A stretch of 64,000 nucleotides of DNA, from the NCBI GenBank assembly GCA_913055695.1, contig CAJXKF010000005.1:62001-126000 (forward strand), given 5' to 3'. Origin of the DNA: an uncultured Methylophaga sp. (GTDB taxonomy: Bacteria > Pseudomonadota > Gammaproteobacteria > Nitrosococcales > Methylophagaceae). Below, in pieces: positions 53,124 through 62,372 of the stretch. The first letter of the stretch is position 1, and the number at the start of each line of letters is the position of its first letter. A program made the translations under genes and the position numbers. Below the pieces are notes generated by a model. It was not told where the DNA came from. It did no database searches and saw only the letters and a program-made list of their open reading frames with translations.

Positions 53124-54278
53124 TTAAAGCGTACCGTAAGAGTGCAACCCGGATAAAAACATATTGACACCAAGGAAGGCAAACAGGGTCACAAACAGAC
53201 CGACAATCGCCCACCAGGCCATTGGTCGACCGTGCCAGCCTTTGGTCATACGCATATGCAGCCAGGCGGCGTAGTTCAGCCATACGATCAGGGCCCAGGT
53301 TTCTTTCGGATCCCAGGACCAGTATCCACCCCAGGCTTCGGCGGCCCATAATGCCCCCAGAATCGTAGCCAGTGTGAAAAAAGCAAATCCCAGCGCGATG
53401 GTTTTGTACATCAGGTCGTCCATCAGCGACAGTGACGGCATTTTCTGTACCCAGCGGCTGACTGATGCTTTTCCTGTCTGCCTCTCTACCAGCAAATAAG
53501 CCACCGCAATCATGGCAGCCATGGCAAAAGCACCGTAACCGATGAAGTTGGCCGGCACATGTATTTTCATCCAGTAGCTCTGCAGAGCCGGCACCAGTGG
53601 TTCAATATGATGTGCCTGTCTGTCGAAGGTGTACCAGAGCTGAAAGGCTACTGCCGCACTGATCACGAGCAGCACAAAGCCACCCAGGCTGCGGGTCTGA
53701 TAACGCCGCTCGTAAAACAGATAGAGCAGCGCAGTGACAACGGCAAACAGAATGAAAACCTCGTAGAGGTTACTGACCGGAATATGGCCGATATCCGCGC
53801 CTATCAGGTACGATTCGCGCCAGCGCACCATCAGACCAATCATGCCCATGGTCGTCGCGGCCCAGGTCAGGAAACTGGCAACTTTCTCGGTGAATTCAGA
53901 ATGGAAAATCAAGCCGCCAAAATAGGTCACGGTGGCCATCACAAACAGCGCGCTCATCCACATAAAGGCAGACTGACTGGCCAGCAGATAGTTGAGCCAG
54001 AAGCTGGTTTCGGCACGTCCCAGCTCACTGCCGTATATGGATACGGCTAACAGACTGAATAGCGCGACAGCAACGGTATGCCAGCGGTATCCGGACCAGT
54101 TCTGACCCAGCCAGGCCATGCCGAGAGCGGTCAGAATGATGATGACGACTTCATAGCTATCCAGTATGTCGCTGTAGAAAGCAATCAGGCCGATAGCTGA
54201 CAGCGCCATCAACAGTCGCCAGCCCCAGGCCGTCAGGCTGGTTTTATCTGAATCAAAGGTAGAAAGGTGTGTGCTCAT
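53124..54278 (-). CDS. ccsB: Cytochrome c maturation protein CcsB/ResC (System II)
   Basis: 384 residues with about eight membrane helices. The heme-handling WWD motif appears as WGGYWSWDPKETWALIVW, flanked by conserved His residues in NLYEVFIL.. and LHMRMTKGWHG. It is the CcsA/ResC-type membrane heme synthetase of System II, working with ResB. Apocytochromes in this window would be its clients. It lies 42 bases downstream of resB. Confidence 0.94.
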   Translation of the reverse strand: MSTHLSTFDSDKTSLTAWGWRLLMALSAIGLIAFYSDILDSYEVVIIILTALGMAWLGQNWSGYRWHTVAVALFSLLAVSIYGSELGRAETSFWLNYLLASQSAFMWMSALFVMATVTYFGGLIFHSEFTEKVASFLTWAATTMGMIGLMVRWRESYLIGADIGHIPVSNLYEVFILFAVVTALLYLFYERRYQTRSLGGFVLLVISAAVAFQLWYTFDRQAHHIEPLVPALQSYWMKIHVPANFIGYGAFAMAAMIAVAYLLVERQTGKASVSRWVQKMPSLSLMDDLMYKTIALGFAFFTLATILGALWAAEAWGGYWSWDPKETWALIVWLNYAAWLHMRMTKGWHGRPMAWWAIVGLFVTLFAFLGVNMFLSGLHSYGTL

Positions 54279-54320
54279 ATCCGTCTCGTAATGCGCTGTC
54301 GCATGTAGAACCTAAGAACA

Positions 54321-56330
54321 TCAGTCGGCAGCAGAGTTCCGCTGCGGCGACTGCAATTGAGTAAGAATTTTTTCGAAATATTCATCGAATTCGCGCGGGT
54401 TGCGATTGGTCATACCAGCCAGATCAATCCGCACCTGTTCACCATCTCGGCTGAGCCAGGCCCAGAAACGCCTTTGTGGCAGATAAAACAGCAGAAAGAC
54501 GCCGGCAATGAGGAAGGCGCACCCCAGATAAACCACATTTTTACCCGGCGATCGGGCGATCTGCAGCCCGGTCGATTCAATATGATTATAGTCAGTCAGA
54601 GACAGATAAACTGGTGAGCCATAACGCGGCAAGGTGCCGACCGCATCGATGGCATCCTGTAAAAACAGCAGTTGAGATTCGTCAATGGTCTCTTCGGGTC
54701 CCAGGTTGAGGCTGTTGAGATAAATCCGACCCAGCATTTCGCGAAGCATGGCGAGATAAGCGGGTGCCAGCGTCTCGCGCTCAGCTTCCGGCAGGCTATC
54801 TTCAATGAAATCACGAACCTCATCAAAGCCACCGCGCACAAACATGGCCATCAGGGTTTCCAGGGTGCGCTGCAGACTGTTGCCGAGTACTTTATCCTCT
54901 TCACTTTGCAGGCTGACCAGTGTTTCATCTTTCATTTCCGCTGCCACTGCGGCCACATTTTTATCATCATGCAGGGCATGCAGGAAATGGATAAAGCCCT
55001 CAATGCTGCCATCTTCATCTGCCGGCAGATAGAGATAAGCGAATTCTTCCGACGGACTGCCACGCACGCCGCTCAGAAAGAAATCACGGCCATCGCGTTC
55101 AACCGGGTACATATAATTTTCAAACTCCAGCGCCTCCCCGGTTTCACGACGCAGTTTGAACTGAATACTGGGGCCGAAGTTACGAACATTCCTGGGATCA
55201 TCCTCGGTCGGATCGGGGTTGATATTAAATGGCCGGAAACCGGTAATTTCCAGCTGCAGTTCACGCTCGCCCCACAGCATCTGGCGGGTTTCAAAGACCT
55301 TGATATCCAGTTCTGTCGGCTCAGCCTGACCGGCAAACAGCGGCCAGGCATCGATGCTGAGCTCAGAGCCGCCGTCACCGAAGCTGGCCTGGTATATGGC
55401 ATAACCTTTGTGTATCAGCGGATGATTGACCGCAATGGTCTGTTCCAGCGGCTGTTCAAGATCCGGGTCATAAATCACCAGATCCGACTCAAACGATTTG
55501 GGCTGACCAGAAGGATAATGCTCGATACGGAATTCTTTCACCTCGATAGTGAATGGCAGATTCTGCACCAGATATCCATCGCGCATCGGCAGATAAGCGA
55601 CACTCGCGGCACGGCCTTCAGGGATGCTGACACTGCCACGAAAAGCCTGCTGCCCCACCGCGAGTCGGCTTTCCTTAGGAATCTGGCTCAAAGGCAGATC
55701 GCGCGTTTCGATTTCCAGCCGTCCCTGCCACTCAGCGATTTTGAGCGGCAGATTACTGTCCATCAGGCCGCCGACGCAAATGACAATAATCGCCACATGG
55801 GTCAGGATGTAACCCAGCCGGTTCATGCCGCCACGCATCCCTGAAACCAGCCTGTCATCGCCTTTTTCAGTGATGCGGGTACGGAAACCCAGGCTGGCCA
55901 TCCGCTCGCGGATGATACTGCTATTATCGTCAAGCGAGCCCGGCTGATGCCAGTGCGCATGATGATGCATGCTAAGCAGAGATTTATGCTGGACATTGCT
56001 CCGCAGGTTGAACATGTCCTTGAGCATCGAGGGCGTGTGACGGATCACACAGACGGTGGTGGAGGCCACCAACAGGGTCAGGATCGCCAGAAACCACAAT
56101 GCGCTGTAAACATCATAGAGTCCCAGCGTTTCAAATACTTCAAACCAGTAAGGTCCGAACTTGATGACATAGTCCGGGTAAGGCTGATTTTGCTGTAATA
56201 CCGTACCGATAACTGATGCGATCGCCAGTGTGATCAGCATGGTAATGGCAAATTCCATGCTGCCCAGGAAGTGAAATACCCGCCAGGCAAAGGAACGATG
56301 CGGCAGTTGCGAGTCCTTGGATTGTGACAT
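54321..56330 (-). CDS. resB: Cytochrome c maturation protein ResB (System II)
   Basis: 669 residues. Three helices at the N-terminus (FLGSMEFAITMLITLAIASVIGT, then ALWFLAILTLLVASTTVCVI, and a third near 170-190) and one at the C-terminus frame a large periplasmic domain of about 400 residues, the Ccs1/ResB layout. Together with CcsB it exports heme and attaches it to CxxCH sites. The presence of System II fits the absence of ccm genes in the window, though it does not exclude them elsewhere. It overlaps no neighbour. Confidence 0.93.
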   Translation of the reverse strand: MSQSKDSQLPHRSFAWRVFHFLGSMEFAITMLITLAIASVIGTVLQQNQPYPDYVIKFGPYWFEVFETLGLYDVYSALWFLAILTLLVASTTVCVIRHTPSMLKDMFNLRSNVQHKSLLSMHHHAHWHQPGSLDDNSSIIRERMASLGFRTRITEKGDDRLVSGMRGGMNRLGYILTHVAIIVICVGGLMDSNLPLKIAEWQGRLEIETRDLPLSQIPKESRLAVGQQAFRGSVSIPEGRAASVAYLPMRDGYLVQNLPFTIEVKEFRIEHYPSGQPKSFESDLVIYDPDLEQPLEQTIAVNHPLIHKGYAIYQASFGDGGSELSIDAWPLFAGQAEPTELDIKVFETRQMLWGERELQLEITGFRPFNINPDPTEDDPRNVRNFGPSIQFKLRRETGEALEFENYMYPVERDGRDFFLSGVRGSPSEEFAYLYLPADEDGSIEGFIHFLHALHDDKNVAAVAAEMKDETLVSLQSEEDKVLGNSLQRTLETLMAMFVRGGFDEVRDFIEDSLPEAERETLAPAYLAMLREMLGRIYLNSLNLGPEETIDESQLLFLQDAIDAVGTLPRYGSPVYLSLTDYNHIESTGLQIARSPGKNVVYLGCAFLIAGVFLLFYLPQRRFWAWLSRDGEQVRIDLAGMTNRNPREFDEYFEKILTQLQSPQRNSAAD

Positions 56331-56367
56331 CGTGGAGCCTCAGTTTCAGGTCTGACCTGAATTCAGC

Positions 56368-56396
56368 CTGACTGCATGTGAAGAACATGCAGTCAG
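56368..56396 (-). repeat. Hairpin after the cytochrome c4 gene
   Basis: A perfect 12-base stem (CTGACTGCATGT, 56368-56379, with 56385-56396) and a 5-base loop. It lies between cytochrome c4 and resB on the minus strand and has no T-run, so it may protect the abundant cytochrome mRNA or partly attenuate resB. Confidence 0.65.
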
Positions 56397-56409
56397 CAAT
56401 TCTGTTTGC

Positions 56410-57021
56410 TTAGGGTTTAAGACCGAATACGTAGGCAGAGACCGCCTTGATTTCCTCTTCGGTCATTTTGCTGGCGATATCACGCATCATGCCATTGGGA
56501 TCGTTGGCACGCTCACCCTTGGCGAAAGCATGCAACTGCGTCTCCACATAGGTACTGTATTGGGAAGCCAGTTTGGGCCAGTTAGCTGCCGGCACACCGC
56601 TGCCGTTTGGACCATGACAGGCCATACAGGCAGGTAAACCGGTTTCTTTATTACCGGCACGGTAAATCTGCTGACCGGCCGCCAGCAACTCTTCTGAAAC
56701 CGCGCCCGGTGCAGTTTTCTGGCTGGAGAAGTAAGCAGCGAGGTCCGCCATGTCCTGTTCTGACAGATTAGCCGCCATCGGTGCCATTATCGCGTTCTGG
56801 CGCTCACCGCTTTTGAAATCCATCAATTGTTTGATGAGATAGCCCTCGTGCTGGCCTGCCAGCTTGGGGAAACCATCAGACAGACTGTTACCGTCAGTAC
56901 CATGGCAGGAGGCACATACTGCCGCTTTTTCCTTACCCGCCGAGACATTACCGGCAGCCCATACAAAAGGAGTCGTACTTATCGCCATGCCCAGCACAGC
57001 GGCCATCAACATTCTTTTCAT
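56410..57021 (-). CDS. Diheme cytochrome c4
   Basis: 203 residues from the ATG at 57021 (MKRMLMAAVLG); the frame extends to 57111 over the engB start but gives no signal peptide. The mature protein begins near AAGNVSAG. Two heme sites, CASCHG (about residue 36) and CMACHG (about 130), and two similar halves make it a c4. In the periplasm it donates electrons to terminal oxidases. It is the first gene of the maturation group. The divergent engB starts 88 bases away. Confidence 0.93.
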   Translation of the reverse strand: MKRMLMAAVLGMAISTTPFVWAAGNVSAGKEKAAVCASCHGTDGNSLSDGFPKLAGQHEGYLIKQLMDFKSGERQNAIMAPMAANLSEQDMADLAAYFSSQKTAPGAVSEELLAAGQQIYRAGNKETGLPACMACHGPNGSGVPAANWPKLASQYSTYVETQLHAFAKGERANDPNGMMRDIASKMTEEEIKAVSAYVFGLKP

Positions 57022-57109
57022 CTTCTCTACCTGAAAACTAAGCGCTTGCATCAATAAAACTCTGGGTATGCTACTCTTGTTAGGATTTTTTTTCACCCAG
57101 AATGGTTCC

Positions 57110-57727
57110 ATGTCACAGCTTTACCGAAACGCCTATTATAGCGGGAGTGCGACCAAACTGTCCCAGTTGCCCGGGGACGATGGTTATGAAGTCGCGTTTG
57201 CCGGCCGCTCCAATGCCGGCAAATCCAGTGCTATCAATACGATTACCGGCATCGGCTCGCTGGCAAGAACCAGTAAAACACCGGGCCGAACCCAGATGAT
57301 CAATTTCTTTCATCTGGATGAACAGCGCGCCTTGGTCGATCTGCCCGGCTATGGTTATGCCAAAGTCCCGGAAGCCATGAAGCACAAATGGCAGGCGACG
57401 CTGGCGCAATATCTGGAAAAGCGGCAATCTCTGCGCGGCCTGATGCTGATGATGGACATCCGCCACCCGCTGAAAGAGTTCGATCTGCAGATGCTGACCT
57501 GGGCCAATCAGGCCTCCCTGCCGGTACACATCCTGCTGACCAAGTCAGACAAGCTCAAACATGGCGCTGCCAAGGCCGCAATGCTGGATGTGCAGAAAAA
57601 GCTGCGACAGGCAGAGCTTGAGGCGAGCGTACAGCTGTTTTCCTCACTCAATAAAAGCGGCCGCGATGAAGCGGTAAGTAAACTCGATCAATGGTTTGAA
57701 GTCGACGCCCTACTCGCTCAAGAGTGA
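57110..57727 (+). CDS. engB: Ribosome biogenesis GTPase EngB (YihA/YsxC)
   Basis: 205 residues from the ATG at 57110 ([12 protein letters not shown]). GTPase motifs: G1 [10 protein letters not shown]2 GRTQ, G3 [11 protein letters not shown]4 TKSDKLKHG. It is essential for 50S assembly in many bacteria. It lies head to head with the cytochrome c4 gene; in many gammaproteobacteria engB and a cytochrome c4 gene are neighbours in just this arrangement (known synteny). Confidence 0.95.
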   Translation: MSQLYRNAYYSGSATKLSQLPGDDGYEVAFAGRSNAGKSSAINTITGIGSLARTSKTPGRTQMINFFHLDEQRALVDLPGYGYAKVPEAMKHKWQATLAQYLEKRQSLRGLMLMMDIRHPLKEFDLQMLTWANQASLPVHILLTKSDKLKHGAAKAAMLDVQKKLRQAELEASVQLFSSLNKSGRDEAVSKLDQWFEVDALLAQE

Positions 57728-57733
57728 TTCAAG

Positions 57734-58993
57734 ATGAAAAAAGCCCCGCTTGAAAGTCGTCGACAGTTTCTCCACTACACGGCTTTGAGCGGCGCTTTTG
57801 CCGGCTTCAGCCTGCCATCTCTAGCCGCGCAAACTGCTATTGATTACCGCGAAATTCTGCCTCAGTCGATGACCTCAGCTGGCGGCGATTTCAGCAACTA
57901 CGGTCAGCCCTCTCCCTACGAAAGCAAGATCATTCGCTGGATTTCTGCCAATCCCGATATGCCGGGCAACGGCGTATCCTGGTCGCCGCTGCATGAATTG
58001 CAGGGCACTATGACGCCTAATGGCCTTCACTATGAGCGTCATCACAATGGTGTGCCTGATATTGATCCGGCAACTCATATTCTGCTTGTTGATGGCCTGG
58101 TGGACAAGCCGCTGAGTTTCACTATCGATGCGCTCAAGCGCTACCCGATGCAATCACGGATCTGCTTTATTGAGTGTGGTGGTAACAGTAACAGCAGCTG
58201 GCACAGCCGGCCGATTGAAACTGCCGCAGCTTATGCCCACGGGCTGGTGTCCAATGCCGAGTGGACCGGGGTCCCGGTGAAATATCTTTTGCAGGAAGCC
58301 GGCATCCGGAATGAGGCGAAATGGGTTGTTGCCGAAGCTGCCGATGCGGCTTCACTCAATGTCAGTATTCCGCTGGCAAAATTGCTCGATGATGCCATTC
58401 TGGCGCTATATCAGAATGGTGAACGCTTACGACCGGAGAATGGTTACCCGCTGCGGCTGGTTTTACCGGGCTGGGAAGGCATTACCAACGTCAAATGGCT
58501 GCGCCAGCTGCGGCTCACTGAGTCCCCGGCGATGACCCGTGATGAGACGGCCAGGTACACTGATTTGATGCCGGATGGCAGTGCCCGCCAGTTCAGTTTT
58601 GAGATGGCAGCCAAATCGCTGATTACCTCGCCTTCGCATGGCATGAGCCTGCCGGACAATCCCGGTATTTACCAGTTAACCGGTCTGGCCTGGTCAGGCC
58701 GCGGTAAAATCACCCGGGTGCAGGTCTCCGCTGATGGCGGTGAAAGCTGGGTTGATGCCGAACTACAGCAGCCGGTGTTAAGCAAGGCATTCACCCGCTT
58801 CAGCCTGCCCTGGCAATGGCAGGGCCAATATGCGGTACTGCAGAGCCGCGCGACTGACGACACAGGCTATGTGCAACCCAGTCGTGAAGAACTGATCGCC
58901 AAGCGTGGTCGTCATGGCTATTATCACTTCAACGCGATCATCAGTTGGGAAGTCAGCGAGGATGGCACTCTCTATCATGTTTATCCGGATTAG
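57734..58993 (+). CDS. soxC: Sulfane dehydrogenase SoxC-type molybdoenzyme
   Basis: 419 residues. A Tat signal (ESRRQFLHYTALSGAFAG) takes it to the periplasm after cofactor insertion. Molybdenum-cofactor domain with the Mo-ligand Cys in FIECGGNSNSSW (about residue 148), then a C-terminal dimerisation domain. TPNGLHYERHHNGVPDIDP is the SoxC hallmark and separates it from SorA. In the Sox system SoxCD oxidises protein-bound sulfane sulfur. No soxXYZAB is in the window. It starts 6 bases after engB. The next gene overlaps its end. Confidence 0.9.
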   Translation: MKKAPLESRRQFLHYTALSGAFAGFSLPSLAAQTAIDYREILPQSMTSAGGDFSNYGQPSPYESKIIRWISANPDMPGNGVSWSPLHELQGTMTPNGLHYERHHNGVPDIDPATHILLVDGLVDKPLSFTIDALKRYPMQSRICFIECGGNSNSSWHSRPIETAAAYAHGLVSNAEWTGVPVKYLLQEAGIRNEAKWVVAEAADAASLNVSIPLAKLLDDAILALYQNGERLRPENGYPLRLVLPGWEGITNVKWLRQLRLTESPAMTRDETARYTDLMPDGSARQFSFEMAAKSLITSPSHGMSLPDNPGIYQLTGLAWSGRGKITRVQVSADGGESWVDAELQQPVLSKAFTRFSLPWQWQGQYAVLQSRATDDTGYVQPSREELIAKRGRHGYYHFNAIISWEVSEDGTLYHVYPD

Positions 58994-59501
58994 CCTGACG
59001 CTGGCCTTATTGTGCGTCCTGCCCGGCCTGGCAGCGCAGCCGCTGTATCAACCACTGGGTCAGCCTGCAGCCGGACTCAGTGATAAGCCCGAATGGAATC
59101 TCACTATCCGCCCGGATGGTGGAACTCTGCCAGCGGGCTCAGGTAATGCGGCCCAGGGCAAGTTACTGTTTGAGCAGCACTGCGCCGCCTGCCATGGTTT
59201 CGGCGCCATCGGCGGCAGTGCCATGCCGCTGATTGGAGAGGTCGGCTCGCTCAACAGTGAATACCCGGAAAAAACCGTCAACAGCTACTGGCCATATGCC
59301 ACCACGCTGTTTGACTACATCCGGCGCTCAATGCCACCCTCTGATCCATACGCTTTGAACAGTAATCAAATCTACGCACTTTGCGCTTATATTCTGAGTC
59401 AGGATGGTATAATTAAAGCCGATGTGGAACTCAATGCAGTCACATTACCCCAGGTAACGATGCCTAATCGGAACGGCTTTTCTGCCATCTACCCTCAATA
59501 A
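58977..59501 (+). CDS. soxD: SoxD-like monoheme cytochrome c
   Basis: 174 residues from the ATG at 58977 (MFIRISLTLALLCVLPG); 58962 is another possible start. Both lie inside the soxC end. It has a signal peptide ending near LAAQP, one heme site CAACHG (about residue 68), and an axial Met in RRSMPPSDP. Paracoccus SoxD has two hemes and about twice the length; this one is short, so it may replace only the catalytic half. It should take electrons from SoxC. The 3' end flows directly into glgP. Confidence 0.85.
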   Translation: MFIRISLTLALLCVLPGLAAQPLYQPLGQPAAGLSDKPEWNLTIRPDGGTLPAGSGNAAQGKLLFEQHCAACHGFGAIGGSAMPLIGEVGSLNSEYPEKTVNSYWPYATTLFDYIRRSMPPSDPYALNSNQIYALCAYILSQDGIIKADVELNAVTLPQVTMPNRNGFSAIYPQ

Positions 59502-59524
59502 ATTTTGAAATGAAGGATCTGTCT

Positions 59525-62026
59525 ATGAGCCCTCGCTATGCGCTGACCGCTACGCCTGCTCCAGAGCTATACAATACGCCCAAACTTGGCATGAGCAGTA
59601 CTGATCTGGTCAACGATTTCAAACGTTATTACGGCACGCACCTGGCGCAGGATAAAGGTTGCGCTTCCGGTCATTATCTCTACTCAGCCCTGGCTTTGAC
59701 CCTGCGTGATCGTCTGTTCAACCGGATGAAGCACACCAAACATACCTACGCCGAAGCTCAGTGCAAACAGGCTTATTACCTGTCGATGGAGTTTCTGATG
59801 GGAAGGGCCATGGGTAATGCGGCGTTGAACCTGGGTCTGGAAAAAGAGACCGTCAAGGCGCTCAACGAACTGGGCATGAATTTCGAAGAACTGATTGAAA
59901 TGGAACATGACGCCGGCCTGGGTAATGGCGGTCTGGGTCGTCTGGCAGCCTGTTTTATTGACAGCTGCGCCACATTGCAACTGCCGGTCACCGGTTATGG
60001 TCTGCGCTATGAATACGGGATGTTCCAGCAGAAAATCGTCAATGGCTATCAGGTCGAAAAACCCGACCACTGGCTGCGCGATGGTAACCCCTGGGAGTTG
60101 GAGCGGCCTGAATTCACCCAGCGGGTCAAATTCGGCGGCCACACCGAGTTCCATCGTGATCATGATGGTGAACTGCGTGCCTACTGGGTCGAGACCAATG
60201 ATGTACTCGCCGTACCCTATGATTTGCCGGTACCCGGCTATCAGAACGGGACCGTCAACAAACTGCGACTGTGGAAAGCGGCCGCCACCGATGAGTTCAA
60301 CCTGGAAGACTTCAATGCCGGCTCTTACACCGATGCGGTGGCCGCCAAGAATGAAGCTGAAAATATCAGCATGGTGCTCTACCCCAATGATGCCAGTGAA
60401 AACGGTAAGGAACTGCGCCTGCGCCAGCAGTATTTCCTCGCTTCTGCCAGCCTGCAGGATATTCTCGATTACTGGGTCACCACCCACAGCGAGAAATTTG
60501 ACGATTTTGCCGATAAAAACTGCTTCCAGCTGAATGACACCCACCCCACGGTGGCGGTGGCTGAGCTGATGCGTCTGCTGATGGATGAGCACGGCCTGAG
60601 CTGGGATGAAGCCTGGACTATCACCACCCGCACCATGGCTTATACCAATCACACTCTGCTACCGGAAGCGCTGGAGCGCTGGCCGGTCAACATGTTCGGC
60701 CGCCTGCTGCCACGGATTCTTGAGATTATTTACGAGATTAATGCCCGTTTCCTGCGCGAAGTCGCCAACCACTGGCCGGGTGACAAAGAACGCCTTGCCA
60801 GAATGTCGATTATCGAAGAAGGACCACAGCAGCAGGTTCGTATGGCGCATCTTGCCATTGTCGGCAGTTTCTCCATTAATGGTGTTGCCGCCTTGCATTC
60901 GGAGCTGCTCAAAAAAGGACTTTTCCATGACTTTTACGAGCTTTGGCCGCAGAAATTCAACAACAAAACCAACGGCGTTACCCAGCGCCGCTGGCTGGCC
61001 TGGTGCAACCCGGATCTGAGTCAGCTCATTTCAGACACCATCGGTGACAAATGGATAACCGAACTGACCGAGCTGAAAAAACTGGAAAACTATGCCCACG
61101 ACTCCGCCTTCCAGCAGAAATGGCATGCCGCCAAACGCACCAATAAAGAGCGCCTGGCGGCGCTGGTGCAGCAAAACTGCGGCGTCACATTCAACCCCGA
61201 TGCAATGTTTGATATCCAGGTTAAACGGATTCATGAATACAAGCGTCAACTGTTGAATGTATTACATGTGATTCACCTCTATGACCGCATCAAGCGCGGC
61301 GATACCGAGGGCCTGACCAAGCGTTGCGTGCTGTTCGGCGGTAAAGCGGCACCGGGTTATGTGATGGCCAAGCAAATCGTCAAGCTGATTAACAATGTTG
61401 CCAATATCGTCAATCACGATGAGGAAGTCGGCGACTGGCTGAAAGTCGTTTTCCTGCCCAACTATCAGGTTTCGGCGATGGAAGTCATTTGCCCTGCCGC
61501 CGATTTGTCTGAGCAGATTTCCACCGCCGGTAAGGAAGCTTCCGGCACGGGCAATATGAAGTTCATGATGAATGGCGCTATCACCATCGGTACTCTGGAT
61601 GGCGCTAACATTGAGATCCGGGATGAAGCCGGGGAGGACAACTTCTTCCTGTTCGGCCTGACTGAATCTGAAGTCGAAGAAGCCAGAAAAGACTATAACC
61701 CGCGTTTTATCATTGATAATGATGCCGACTTGCGCCGCGTTGTCGATTTGCTGGAATCAGGGCATTTCAACCAGTTCGAGCCGGGTGGCTTCGATGCGGT
61801 TGTTGCCGCTTTCACCAGTCCCAATGACCCCTGGATGACCATCGCTGATTTCCGCAGTTATGTCGACGCGCAGCAACGGGCATCGGAAGCCTATGAAGAC
61901 AAACAGCGCTGGCTGGCAATGAGTATTATCAACAGCGCCAACAGCGGTAAATTCTCCACCGATAGAACGATGGAAGAATATAACAAGGAAATCTGGCAAC
62001 TGGAGAAAATCAACCCCCAGTACTAA
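59525..62026 (+). CDS. glgP: Glycogen/alpha-glucan phosphorylase
   Basis: 833 residues from the ATG at 59525, which has AAGGA 7 bases before it; the ATG at 59510 has no such site. It splits alpha-1,4-glucans to glucose 1-phosphate. Marks: DAGLGNGGLGRLAACF, the NDTHPTVAVAELMR segment, and the pyridoxal phosphate Lys in GTGNMKFMMNG. Glycogen is the carbon store of RuMP methylotrophs, so the glucose 1-phosphate could feed gnd. No other glycogen genes are in the window. Confidence 0.96.
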   Translation: MSPRYALTATPAPELYNTPKLGMSSTDLVNDFKRYYGTHLAQDKGCASGHYLYSALALTLRDRLFNRMKHTKHTYAEAQCKQAYYLSMEFLMGRAMGNAALNLGLEKETVKALNELGMNFEELIEMEHDAGLGNGGLGRLAACFIDSCATLQLPVTGYGLRYEYGMFQQKIVNGYQVEKPDHWLRDGNPWELERPEFTQRVKFGGHTEFHRDHDGELRAYWVETNDVLAVPYDLPVPGYQNGTVNKLRLWKAAATDEFNLEDFNAGSYTDAVAAKNEAENISMVLYPNDASENGKELRLRQQYFLASASLQDILDYWVTTHSEKFDDFADKNCFQLNDTHPTVAVAELMRLLMDEHGLSWDEAWTITTRTMAYTNHTLLPEALERWPVNMFGRLLPRILEIIYEINARFLREVANHWPGDKERLARMSIIEEGPQQQVRMAHLAIVGSFSINGVAALHSELLKKGLFHDFYELWPQKFNNKTNGVTQRRWLAWCNPDLSQLISDTIGDKWITELTELKKLENYAHDSAFQQKWHAAKRTNKERLAALVQQNCGVTFNPDAMFDIQVKRIHEYKRQLLNVLHVIHLYDRIKRGDTEGLTKRCVLFGGKAAPGYVMAKQIVKLINNVANIVNHDEEVGDWLKVVFLPNYQVSAMEVICPAADLSEQISTAGKEASGTGNMKFMMNGAITIGTLDGANIEIRDEAGEDNFFLFGLTESEVEEARKDYNPRFIIDNDADLRRVVDLLESGHFNQFEPGGFDAVVAAFTSPNDPWMTIADFRSYVDAQQRASEAYEDKQRWLAMSIINSANSGKFSTDRTMEEYNKEIWQLEKINPQY

Positions 62027-62092
62027 TATCAAGTGGTGGGTGCGGTCCGCGACTGCGCCCCATCTTTTGATGCAGAACGCGGTCAAAATACG

Positions 62093-62098
62093 TATAAT
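62093..62098 (+). promoter_or_regulatory. -10 box of tRNA-Arg
   Basis: TATAAT, 31 bases before the tRNA, followed by a GC-rich discriminator (CTGCCGC) typical of stable-RNA promoters. The -35 box is unclear. Confidence 0.5.
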
Positions 62099-62129
62099 CT
62101 GCCGCTCTAATTGATGTTTTCATCATCAC

Positions 62130-62206
62130 GCGCCCGTAGCTCAGCTGGATAGAGTATCGGTTTCCGAAGCCGAGGGTCACAGGTTCAAGTCCTGTCGGGC
62201 GCGCCA
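62130..62206 (+). tRNA. tRNA-Arg(CCG)
   Basis: 77 bases with encoded CCA. Acceptor GCGCCCG pairs with CGGGCGC; D-arm GCTC..GAGT; anticodon stem TCGGT/GCCGA around the loop TTCCGAA with anticodon CCG; T-arm ACAGG-TTCAAGT-CCTGT. It closely follows E. coli tRNA-Arg(CCG). Confidence 0.96.
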
Positions 62207-62372
62207 TTTTTCCCGCCATAAAAAAACCGCCACGAGCAAAAGCCCGCAGCGGTATAGAGGAAAACCAATAAAGCTATATCAGTTGGCTCCAGCTTAGCGC
62301 TGCTCTGCCGCTACCGATATAGGATAAATTCCTTTTTTTGCTGTCTGCTGCGGTTCACTCTAGACTGCGGCT

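Noticed and set aside
54672..55844. 390-codon open frame on the plus strand across resB
   Set aside because: It is the reverse of a gene with clear ResB features; the frame has no start site, no homologous motif and a composition typical of an antisense shadow.
59684..60652. 322-codon open frame on the minus strand across glgP
   Set aside because: Fully antisense to a recognised enzyme with normal codon use; no family motif or ribosome-binding site.
62130..62372. tRNA-Arg as an integration site for a mobile element
   Set aside because: No integrase, no repeat of the tRNA end and no change in composition nearby.
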